DNA of 64,000 bases. It comes from Lichenicoccus sp964247695. Its GTDB lineage: Bacteria; Pseudomonadota; Alphaproteobacteria; Acetobacterales; Acetobacteraceae. This document shows, one piece after another, positions 1-7,191 of the stretch. Where the stretch lies: the NCBI GenBank assembly GCA_964247695.1, contig CAXTVI010000025.1, forward strand, positions 1 to 64,000, given 5' to 3'. The notes beneath the pieces are model-generated. The model was not told the DNA's origin. It saw only the letters and a list, made by a program, of their open reading frames with translations, and did not search any database. The position numbers and the translations under genes were made by a program. Position 1 is the first letter of the stretch; each line of letters starts with the position of its first letter.

Positions 1-704
1 CTGACGCGCCGGCCTGGCTCGGCTACGACCTGGCGGCGCACCTGCAGCCGCTGCTCGACCTGCCGCTGCTGGTCGAAAGCGAGGGCGCCGCTGTCGCGAT
101 CACAGAATTGTTCCACGGCCACGGCCGGCAACTCGACGACTTCGCCTGCATCTATATCAACAGCTCGATCGGCGGCGGCGCGGTGCTGGACGGAGAATAC
201 CGCCGCGGAGTCACCGGCAGTGCCGGTAATATCGGCCTGATCCCGGTGCAGCGCTCGTCCCTGCCGGTCAACCGCCCGGGCCGTGGCAGGCCGACCACCC
301 TGCAGGACCGCGCCTCCGGGTCCGCCCTGATCCGCCACCTGCAGGCGAACGGCATCGCCATCACCAAGGCTGCCCAACTGCACGCGGTGCTGCGCGAGCA
401 TCCGGAGCTGGTCGAGGCGTGGCTGCAGGATTGCGCCGAGGCGCTGGTGATGCCGATGCTGTCGATGGCAATGGTGCTGGACGTGCAGGCGATCATCCTG
501 GACGGCAACCTGCCGCGCGCGATCATCGAGGCGCTGCTGGCCCGGCTCGGCCCGTTGCTGCAGGCCGCCACCCCGAGGTCACGCAAAGCCTCCACGCTGC
601 TGCTCGGCAGCAGCGGCGACCATGCTGCAGCCCTGGGCGCCGCCCTGCTGCCGCTGCATGACCGTCATGGCCAGACCGGCATCGCCTCGGTTGCAGCGGC
701 CTGA
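1..704 (+). CDS. ROK family protein (sugar kinase or regulator), C-terminal part
   Basis: This is the C-terminal part of a ROK family protein; the gene begins before the window and the frame is open from base 3, giving 233 visible residues. ROK proteins are sugar kinases or sugar-responsive repressors. The glycine-rich block INSSIGGGAVLDG followed by YRRGVTGSAGNIGLIPV fits the ROK signature. The Cys-rich zinc motif normally found just after this block (CxCGxxGCxE) is missing; the corresponding stretch reads RSSLPVNRPGRGRPTTLQ, which has no cysteine. Whether there is an N-terminal helix-turn-helix (regulator) or not (kinase) cannot be seen. Confidence 0.8.
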   Translation, partial: DAPAWLGYDLAAHLQPLLDLPLLVESEGAAVAITELFHGHGRQLDDFACIYINSSIGGGAVLDGEYRRGVTGSAGNIGLIPVQRSSLPVNRPGRGRPTTLQDRASGSALIRHLQANGIAITKAAQLHAVLREHPELVEAWLQDCAEALVMPMLSMAMVLDVQAIILDGNLPRAIIEALLARLGPLLQAATPRSRKASTLLLGSSGDHAAALGAALLPLHDRHGQTGIASVAAA

Positions 705-717
705 AGCCAGGCTGTCG

Positions 718-1107
718 TCAGCGCACCGGGCCGAGCAGCGCCAGCAGCTCGAGCACGATCCCGATCAGCGCCGCGGACCAGGCCAGGCTGCGCAGGACGG
801 TCAGGTTCAAGGCGTAAAGCGGCACGTAGATCGCGCGCGCGACCACGTACAGCCACGCTCCCGCGAGGGTTGTCGCACCGGTGCGGCCGAGCGCCACGGC
901 GGCGAGCACCGAGGCCGCGAAGAGCGGGAACGTCTCGAGGAAGTTCGCCATCGCGCGCCGCAGCCGCGCCGCCGCGCCGTAGATCACCTGGCTGTCGTTC
1001 TGGTGGCTTGCCGCCCAGGCGAGCTGCAACAGTCCGATCACCACGGCAACGCCGAGCAGCCGCAGCTCGGTCAGGCCTTCTACCAGGGGCTTCGAGATCA
1101 TGGTCAC
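718..1107 (-). CDS. MAPEG family membrane protein
   Basis: A 129-residue protein with about four hydrophobic segments. It resembles the MAPEG superfamily (membrane-associated proteins in eicosanoid and glutathione metabolism). The family-like features are the early segment LRLLGVAVVIGLLQLAWAA, the RLRRAMANFLETFPLFAA stretch with its conserved asparagine and glutamate, and the late LYVVARAIYVPLYAL segment. The substrate is unknown. It converges with the ROK gene, 13 bases apart. ATG at 1107 is used; a second in-frame ATG lies two codons later. Confidence 0.75.
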   Translation of the reverse strand: MTMISKPLVEGLTELRLLGVAVVIGLLQLAWAASHQNDSQVIYGAAARLRRAMANFLETFPLFAASVLAAVALGRTGATTLAGAWLYVVARAIYVPLYALNLTVLRSLAWSAALIGIVLELLALLGPVR

Positions 1108-1123
1108 ACACTCAGCCGATCTG

Positions 1124-1215
1124 GAGCATGATCCGATCGATCATGCCCCGCTTGTCGCATGGGAGAGCAGTTCGACCCGTCGCACGGAGCGACTCCATGC
1201 GGGCGGATGCTGCTC
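1124..1215. repeat. Composite palindromic intergenic repeat, copy 1
   Basis: Two inverted repeats lie side by side between the MAPEG gene and the assembly gap. The first has arms GCATGATC (1126-1133) and GATCATGC (1139-1146). The second is bounded by GAGCAG (1165-1170) and CTGCTC (1210-1215), with a weaker hairpin inside. The same two blocks occur in the opposite order at 44318-44421. This suggests a dispersed palindromic element of the REP or RIME kind; a genome-wide count would be needed to name it. Confidence 0.5.
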
Positions 1216-1324
1216 CGGTCGGCACATGGCTGGAGCAAGCCGCGCAGGAATGCAAACATCCCGGACCCGGTTCGAGTCGCGCCAAGCATGATCCCAATCC
1301 TGTCCGGTTCCCCCGGGGCCTTCG

Positions 1325-1424
1325 NNNNNNNNNNNNNNNNNNNNNNNNNNNNNNNNNNNNNNNNNNNNNNNNNNNNNNNNNNNNNNNNNNNNNNNNNNNN
1401 NNNNNNNNNNNNNNNNNNNNNNNN
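1325..1424. other. Assembly gap (100 N)
   Basis: A run of exactly 100 N, the usual placeholder for a scaffold gap of unknown size. The gene ending at 1723 is open up to its right edge, so at least part of one gene is lost here. Confidence 0.99.
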
Positions 1425-1723
1425 CCCGCCACGGCGAGGCGGTGGCTCCGGCGCCCGCAAGCCCTGCGACCGCCAATTTGCCGGTCGCCATAGTCCCGGC
1501 GGCGCCGATCGACGAGAACGGCAAGCCGATCCTGTTCAACGACCCGCCTGCCCCGCCCGACACGCCGCTATGCGGCCGCGAGGCGCGCGAGCGCAACGCC
1601 ATCGGAAGCCAGATCCAGGGCGCACGCGTCGCCTCGAGCGGAATCTGCGCCAGCTTCGCCTGCTATGACCCTCTGACCGCGACCTATCTCGGCGCAGACG
1701 GCTACACACACGTCTGCCGATAG
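1425..1723 (+). CDS. Uncharacterised protein, C-terminal part, BA14K-like end
   Basis: A reading frame runs without stop from the assembly gap to TAG at 1723, so the 5' end is missing; an internal GTG at 1442 is the first canonical start seen. The visible part has an Ala/Pro-rich linker and a cysteine-containing C-terminus with CYDPLTATYLGADGYTHVCR. A YDPxTxTYLGxDGxxHxC ending is typical of BA14K-like small exported proteins of alphaproteobacteria, but the match is short and the family call is tentative. Its last nine codons plus the stop are duplicated immediately downstream. Confidence 0.5.
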
Positions 1724-1753
1724 GCAGACGGCTGCATCCACATCTGCCGATAG
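1694..1753 (+). repeat. Tandem 30-bp duplication spanning a stop codon
   Basis: Two head-to-tail 30-bp units (1694-1723 and 1724-1753) match at 26 of 30 positions. The first unit is coding and gives ADGYTHVCR then stop; the second keeps the frame and would give ADGCIHICR then stop, but lies behind the stop and is untranslated. Unit 1 has inverted arms GCAGACG (1694-1700) and CGTCTGC (1711-1717). A perfect 7-bp inverted repeat (GTCTGCC/GGCAGAC, 1712-1730) also spans the TAG, so the module may act as an RNA hairpin at the gene end. Confidence 0.8.
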
Positions 1754-1854
1754 GTTGATCGGTCGCTCGAGCCGCCTGCCGGTGCCGAACCATTGATGCC
1801 GGCGGGCCGGCCCTCCATCTGCCGGAATGTGAATTCGGCACGAAGGACCGGCAC

Positions 1855-2277
1855 ATGGCCCGCACGTACGATGCAAAGTTCGACGATCTCCTGCACGACA
1901 ACGCAATGCCCGGGCGTGCTGCAGGACTCTCCGCGGCCGAGACCGCCCGACGGCTGGCGCGGCTGCGGCGTGTCGCCTGGCTGATGGACGGGGCGTTCCG
2001 CCTGCCCGGTGGCCGGTTCCGGTTCGGCCTGAACAGCATCATCGGGTTGCCGCCCGGTGTCGGCGATGCAGCCCTCGCCGCCATCTCGCTCTACATCGTC
2101 TACGAGGCCTGGCAGCTCGGCGTCCCCCGCGTCGCCATCGCCCGCATGCTCGGCAACATCGCGATCGAGACGGCGGCCGGCAGCGTTCCGATCGCGGGCG
2201 ACCTGTTCGATGTCGCCTTCAAGGCCAACCTGCGCAACATGGACATCATCGACCGGCACGTCCGCGATCGCACCTGA
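1855..2277 (+). CDS. DUF4112 family protein
   Basis: A 140-residue protein of the DUF4112 family, which has no established function. Family features are FRFGLNSIIGLPPGVGDA around residues 55-73, a hydrophobic segment with ISLYIVYEAWQLGVPR, and near the C-terminus GSVPIAGDLFDVAFKANLRN. Two hydrophobic stretches suggest membrane association. It stands alone between the gap-truncated gene and the convergent Mrr-like gene. Confidence 0.85.
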   Translation: MARTYDAKFDDLLHDNAMPGRAAGLSAAETARRLARLRRVAWLMDGAFRLPGGRFRFGLNSIIGLPPGVGDAALAAISLYIVYEAWQLGVPRVAIARMLGNIAIETAAGSVPIAGDLFDVAFKANLRNMDIIDRHVRDRT

Positions 2278-2300
2278 TGCTGTCCCGGTAGTCCGGCGGA

Positions 2301-3521
2301 TCAGGCGGCGAATGCCGCCAACTCGTCGGCGTGCAGCAGGACGATGCCTGTCTGCAGCGCCAGTCGCTTTGCCGGCGCGGTGAACGACGCATTCGACACG
2401 ATTGCGGCGGAGTCCGCCTGCTGCCGTTCGCGCGCCATGCAGGCACGGTCGATGGCCTCTTCGTCGATCGCTGGCATGGCTGGCAGGCACTGCAGGGCCA
2501 GCACCCGTCCGTTACGCTCGGCCACCACATCCGGCATGGCCTGTGCGGCCACTGGCCGCACGCTGGTTTGCCAGCCGGCTGCATCAAGCAGGCCGATGCA
2601 GTGGCTGCGGAAATCGGCCGCATCCGCCGGTGGCGGCGGCGCCACCGGTGGCAGCGCGAGTTCGGGAAGCGCCAGCACCGGTGACGGCTGCACCTGTGTC
2701 GTCTCCAGGCGTCGTGTCTCGTCGTTCCGCGCCACGCGCCGCGCCGGCAGCCGCCCAGCCGCCAGCACCGGCGACAAGCCGGCCGCGGCGTGCGAACCGA
2801 GGATCGGCAGTGCCGCCTCGCGAGACAGGCGCGCGTTGCGCAGGATCGTCCAGACGATGCCGGCAACAACCGCCACCAGCAGCCCGATCAGCAGCATCGT
2901 GGCCACGAAGCCGACGGCGTAGCCCTGCTGCATGGCCCGTTCGAGATTGGCTGAGTTGGCGGTGATGTCCATCAGCGACGTGTCGGCATCGCCCTGGGTT
3001 GCGGGCATTGGGAGGGTCTCTGTTAGGGGTGGCGGAATGGACGTAGAGGGATCTGACGCGGGCGCGGGAAGCGGCTCCGTGCTGATCTGGTCGTCGTCAC
3101 CGATGGGCGGCGCGTCGGTGGCGGAAATCCGTGCCGCCGGCTCCGGCTGCGCGACCGCATCAAGCTCGCCGGAGGCGGCCGTCTCCGCAGGATTGTCCGG
3201 AACCAGGCTTTCCGATCCGGCCGGAAAATACAGCGGCGGCAGGCCCGGGATTGGCGGAGTGCGGCGCAGCAGCAGCAGCGCGCCGCTGCCGAGAATGCGC
3301 TCCCAGCGCGCACCCGGCTGGACCGCGACGCAATGGCCGTGGCGCTGCATGGCTGCCAGCCACGCTGCCGGATGCTGTGCCGCGACCCGTGCGTCCTGGA
3401 GCAGCAGCGTCGATCTCGGATCGATGCATGCGGTCATCGGCGATGCGATCCGGTAGCTCGCCGCATCGGCATGATGCCCGGCAACCAGCAGGACAATGAT
3501 GCCCGGCATGGCCTGCCGCAT
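2301..3521 (-). CDS. Membrane-anchored protein with a degenerate Mrr-type nuclease domain
   Basis: The 406-residue product has three parts. The N-terminus is signal-like (MRQAMPGIIVLLVAGHHADA), followed by a Pro/Ala-rich middle. One strong membrane helix (VGFVATMLLIGLLVAVVAGI) lies near residue 210. The C-terminal domain resembles the restriction-endonuclease-like fold of Mrr proteins. It has FRSHCIGLLDAAGWQTSV, then DVVAERNGRVLALQC where active Mrr domains carry D-(E/Q)xK, and ends with LALQTGIVLLHADELAAF. The lysine of the catalytic motif is not seen (ALQCLP), so cleavage activity is doubtful. An upstream in-frame ATG at 3557 would add 12 residues; the ATG at 3521 places the signal-like segment at the start. 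Confidence 0.6.
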   Translation of the reverse strand: MRQAMPGIIVLLVAGHHADAASYRIASPMTACIDPRSTLLLQDARVAAQHPAAWLAAMQRHGHCVAVQPGARWERILGSGALLLLRRTPPIPGLPPLYFPAGSESLVPDNPAETAASGELDAVAQPEPAARISATDAPPIGDDDQISTEPLPAPASDPSTSIPPPLTETLPMPATQGDADTSLMDITANSANLERAMQQGYAVGFVATMLLIGLLVAVVAGIVWTILRNARLSREAALPILGSHAAAGLSPVLAAGRLPARRVARNDETRRLETTQVQPSPVLALPELALPPVAPPPPADAADFRSHCIGLLDAAGWQTSVRPVAAQAMPDVVAERNGRVLALQCLPAMPAIDEEAIDRACMARERQQADSAAIVSNASFTAPAKRLALQTGIVLLHADELAAFAA

Positions 3522-3704
3522 CCCCTCACTCCATACGACAGCTCTTTGCAGTATCATAACGAAACTGCCGGCCGGAGGCTACCGACAAGTGCTGCCGACC
3601 CGTCACGTTTGCAAAGTCATTGCAGAGCGGTGTCGGCGGGCTGCCGCGCAGGCTGCGTCATGACGCCCGGATGATGGTCTGATCGAGGGTGAGGCAGAGC
3701 GGCC

Positions 3705-6284
3705 TCATGAACTGGCCGGCTGCTCCAGCAGCGCCGGATCCACAAGATCGAAGAAAGGCTGCCGCTGCACCGTGAAGAACGGACTGTAGAACGGGTCGTG
3801 CCGGAAGATCGGCACGTCGCCCCAGCGGGCCAGCATGACCTGGGTCTCGCGGAAGAAGCGTGCCTCGTGCGCCGGCTGGTCGTCGCTGCCGCGCGACAGG
3901 CTCTCGTGATGGGCGGCGATGAACTCCGCGCACCAGATCACCCGATGACCCGCCATGCGCACCTTCAGGCACAGGTCGATGTCGTTGTAGGCGATCTTGA
4001 GATGCTCCTCGTCGAAGCCGCCGACCTCGCGGAACACGTCGGCGCGTATCAGCATGCCGGCTGCGGTCACCGCGCTGACCTCGTGGCTGAGCATGGCGCG
4101 TCCGATGTAGCCGTAGTCGGTGTCCGGCAGCCCGCGATGGGCGTGCGCCGCGACGCCGTCCGGCCCCACCACCACGCCGGCATGCTGGATGGTCTCGTTC
4201 GGATACAGGAACTTGCCGCCGACGATGGCGACCTCCGGCGATGTGCCCGCTTCCGCCACGATGGTGGCGAGCCAGGACGGATCGCTCACGAACACGTCGT
4301 TGTTCATGAAGAACAGGAAGTCGGCCCGAGTCTCGCGGGATGCGATGTTGTTCAGGCGGGAGAAGTTGAACTCCTCCTGCACCGTGATGAACTTCACCCG
4401 GCTGCGTCGCGCCAGCCGCTTGCGGAAGTCGACGGCCTCGTTGGTCACCGACCAGTTATCGACCAGGATGACGTCGAAGTTCTTGTACTGGGTGTTGGCC
4501 AGCAACGCGTCGAGGCAGCGCTGGGTGGTCTGGATCTGGTCCTTGAACGGGATGATGATGGTGACCGAGGGCTGCGCCTGGTCGAGCCACTTGATGCCGT
4601 ACAGGGTGAGCCCGCGGATCGGGCTGACCTTGGCGCGGACGCCGCGGCGGCGCAGATGATCCGACACGCAGCGAACGCCGGCGCCGATGGCGTAGCCCTT
4701 CTTGGAGACATCCACCGCCGTCGAGTTCGGCGTCTTGCGCCAGTGATACAGCACTTCCGGGACGTGGTGGATCGCGGACGCCGGCACCGCCTCGGCGAGC
4801 CGCAGGATCAGGTCGTGGTCCTGGGCGCCATCATATTCCGGGCGCAACGGCCCCACGTCCGACAGGGTCGCGGCATGGACGAACAGCAGGTGGCAGACAT
4901 AGTTGCAGCCCAGGACGTAGCGGTAGTTCCAGTCGGGCTTCAGGTTCGGCTCCAGGAAGTAGCCGACCTGGTCGATCTTGTCCTCGTCCGAGTACAGCAC
5001 GCGCGCACCGGTCGCTCCGGCCGCCGCCACCATCACCTCGATCGCCACATCGACCAGCAGGTCGTCATGGTCGAAGAAGGCGACATACTCGCCCCGGACG
5101 GCCTCCAGGCCGGCATTGGTCGCGCCGCTGATGCCGACATTCTTCTCCAGCGTGACGCATCGGATGCGCCGATCGGCGGCGCAGTAGGCCTCGATTTGCG
5201 CCGTGATCTCCGGCGCGCGTCCCCCGTCGTCGATGATGATCAACTCCCAGCGCCCATAGGTCTGCGCCACAACGGAATCCACCGCCGCCACGAAGTCCGA
5301 CAGCATCGGCCGCCAGGTCGGGCACAGGATGCTGACCAGCGGACCGGCCGCCCGGACGTCCGTCTTCGCTCCATCTGCCCCGAGGCCGTGCCGCTCGTGG
5401 GCACCGGCGACGCGCGCGCGCAGGCGGTCGTAGTAGCGCCGGGCCCAGCGATCATAGTCGCCGAGCGAGTAGGTCGGCGTCGGCATGACGTTGGCGATGC
5501 TCGTGCGCAGGTGCGTGATGTCGCCATACAGCCGGTCCACCATGTCCTGCATGTCGAGCAGGCGGGCCTCGAGCGCATCGTCCACCAGCAGCGTGGTGAG
5601 CGGGCTTCCGTTCAGCTCATGGTTGTCGGGCGTCACGACGAAGCGCAGGGTCTGCGCGCCGCCACGCCGGTACTGCTGCGGCAGGATGATCTCGAAGCCG
5701 CAGTTCGGATCGCCGCCGAGGGCTGCCGCGACATCGCCGCGATAGCGGTCCGCCTTGACCTGGGCGATGCGCGCGCCGTTCGAGGTCAGCAGGATGTGGC
5801 AGCCGCCGGTCCGCTCGCGGCTGTCGGCATCGACACGCTGCACCCAGCCGCGCAGGGCGCCCTGCTTCATGCCGTCGATGAAGCTTGAGAACTCGTAGGA
5901 CCGATGGAGGACGAACTCATGTTCCTCGGCGAAATCCTCCGGATGCGCCGGGTCGATGAACGGCACCACGCTGCGGTCGGTGAAGCGGAACGCGAGCGCG
6001 TGCATCTCGCCATCCACGAAGCGATCCGGCACCGTGAACGAGAAGCCGAGCAGCCCGGTCGGATGGCCGAGCGCCACCTGCACATCATCGCGCCGCCGGT
6101 CGCACAGGATGGTCGCGACTTCCTGGCGATCGACCAGCACATGCAGACGCACGGCCTCGGCTGACGGCCGCGCGTCGATCGCCCAGCCGCGCGCCTCCCG
6201 CGCGGAGAAGCCATCGAAATAGCCCAGGAACGGCCGGGCCGCGCCGTGCTGGGCGTTTTGGCGCGCCGCGATCGACTTCGCCAT
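3705..6284 (-). CDS. Two-domain GT2 glycosyltransferase
   Basis: An 859-residue protein with an N-terminal module of about 300 residues. Two glycosyltransferase family 2 (GT-A) domains follow. The first runs from about residue 315 (LVSILCPTWRP, IIIDDGG near 350, FFDHDD). The second runs from about residue 573 (VTIIIPFKDQ, ILVDNWS, MNNDVFVSD, then GGFDEEHLKIAYNDIDLCLK). The layout matches large bifunctional enzymes that build surface polysaccharide or rhamnan chains. No membrane helix is apparent. The frame is open upstream of 6284, but the ATG giving MAKSIAARQ is the likely start because the upstream residues are low-complexity. The sugar specificity cannot be read from the sequence. Confidence 0.85.
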   Translation of the reverse strand: MAKSIAARQNAQHGAARPFLGYFDGFSAREARGWAIDARPSAEAVRLHVLVDRQEVATILCDRRRDDVQVALGHPTGLLGFSFTVPDRFVDGEMHALAFRFTDRSVVPFIDPAHPEDFAEEHEFVLHRSYEFSSFIDGMKQGALRGWVQRVDADSRERTGGCHILLTSNGARIAQVKADRYRGDVAAALGGDPNCGFEIILPQQYRRGGAQTLRFVVTPDNHELNGSPLTTLLVDDALEARLLDMQDMVDRLYGDITHLRTSIANVMPTPTYSLGDYDRWARRYYDRLRARVAGAHERHGLGADGAKTDVRAAGPLVSILCPTWRPMLSDFVAAVDSVVAQTYGRWELIIIDDGGRAPEITAQIEAYCAADRRIRCVTLEKNVGISGATNAGLEAVRGEYVAFFDHDDLLVDVAIEVMVAAAGATGARVLYSDEDKIDQVGYFLEPNLKPDWNYRYVLGCNYVCHLLFVHAATLSDVGPLRPEYDGAQDHDLILRLAEAVPASAIHHVPEVLYHWRKTPNSTAVDVSKKGYAIGAGVRCVSDHLRRRGVRAKVSPIRGLTLYGIKWLDQAQPSVTIIIPFKDQIQTTQRCLDALLANTQYKNFDVILVDNWSVTNEAVDFRKRLARRSRVKFITVQEEFNFSRLNNIASRETRADFLFFMNNDVFVSDPSWLATIVAEAGTSPEVAIVGGKFLYPNETIQHAGVVVGPDGVAAHAHRGLPDTDYGYIGRAMLSHEVSAVTAAGMLIRADVFREVGGFDEEHLKIAYNDIDLCLKVRMAGHRVIWCAEFIAAHHESLSRGSDDQPAHEARFFRETQVMLARWGDVPIFRHDPFYSPFFTVQRQPFFDLVDPALLEQPASS

Positions 6285-6435
6285 GTCCAGGGTGGTCCTA
6301 TTCTGCCTCGGGCATGATCGGGAGGGCCGTGCCCGTCTCGTCGCGTGAAGCTGCGGTTCCGCGCGAAAGCGGACCGCCAGGACCGTTAGTAGCACGTTAC
6401 AACGGCGGGCATCGCTGAAACGATCCGACTGGCCG

Positions 6436-6503
6436 CGAAAGCGCCGCCTAAGGCAAGCCTGATGCCCTGGTCCCGAAAGCGCCGCCTCAGGCAAGCCTGA
6501 TGC
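6436..6503 (-). repeat. Duplicated 30-bp palindromic module at the 3' end of hpnG
   Basis: Two 30-bp units (6436-6465 and 6474-6503) are identical at 29 of 30 positions and separated by 8 bases. The unit at 6474-6503 holds the last hpnG codons (RIRLA) and its TGA. In the other unit the corresponding stop triplet is changed to TTA and it is non-coding. Each unit carries an AGGC-AA-GCCT hairpin, extended to TCAGGC-AA-GCCTGA in the coding unit. It may be a processing or termination hairpin. Confidence 0.75.
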
Positions 6504-7191
6504 GGGGGATCCTTGCCGCCAGCGCGCGACGCGCCAGCGAGGCGTGGCTGGCCAGGCCCACGAGTGCCGGCACCTGTTGCGGCCGGCGCAGCAGGGAGAG
6601 GAGGATGGCGCGCGGCCGCAGCCGGCCGTCGCTGCCCAGCGCCACCAGGGATACAGGCGGCAGCCCGGAGCCCGCGGGATCGCACACCGCACGCAGCGCC
6701 GCGAACGGCAACCCGGCCTCGGTGGCCGCCTCTGCCAGGATGCCGCTCTCCATGTCGAGTGCCACGCACCCGCTGGCCGCGAACAGATCCCGCTTGGCCT
6801 CCGCGGTCGTCACCGCGGTATCGCTGTGCAGCAGCGCGCCCGGGTTCATGCCGCCGAGGCGCGCGCACAGGGTGAGGTCGGTGAAGTAGTCGCGTGTCCC
6901 GCTTGCGGTGGCGACGACGATGCGGGGCGGCACCAACAGGTGGCCGGGCCGCAGATCCGGGTCCAACCCCGCCGCGACACCCACGCTGACCAGCGCCGTC
7001 GTTCCGGCGGCAATGAGGCGCGCGACCGCGGCGTGCGCGCCCTCGACGTTGGCCCCGCTGACCTCGACCAGAACGCCTGCGCCGAGCGGGCGCAACAGCC
7101 GCGCCTCAGCTTGCAGTCCGACCAGGAAGCCGATCCGGTCGGGCGTCCGGATTTTTCCGGCAGCCCTTATTTCAGAAGCCGTAGGTGACAC
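6487..7191 (-). CDS. hpnG: Hopanoid-associated phosphorylase HpnG
   Basis: A nucleoside-phosphorylase-like enzyme (234 residues) that in hopanoid producers releases adenine from adenosylhopane to give ribosylhopane-type intermediates. Visible features are VSVGVAAGLDPDLRPG and the MTA/AdoHcy-nucleosidase-like ALDMESGILAEAA (Met-Glu-Ser of the nucleoside site). Translation probably begins at GTG 7191, overlapping the end of shc by 20 bases, so it is coupled to the cyclase. The 3' end is duplicated (see 6436-6503). Confidence 0.88.
   Translation of the reverse strand: MSPTASEIRAAGKIRTPDRIGFLVGLQAEARLLRPLGAGVLVEVSGANVEGAHAAVARLIAAGTTALVSVGVAAGLDPDLRPGHLLVPPRIVVATASGTRDYFTDLTLCARLGGMNPGALLHSDTAVTTAEAKRDLFAASGCVALDMESGILAEAATEAGLPFAALRAVCDPAGSGLPPVSLVALGSDGRLRPRAILLSLLRRPQQVPALVGLASHASLARRALAARIPRIRLA

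Noticed and set aside
1108..1602. Several frames crossing the N run
   Set aside because: They contain unknown residues and no family features; only the frame open from the right edge of the gap is kept.
3798..5888. Very long plus-strand frame (696 codons) antisense to the GT2 glycosyltransferase
   Set aside because: It is the mirror of a high-GC coding region; the translation is Arg/Val/Asp-rich with no domain, while the minus strand has clear GT2 motifs.
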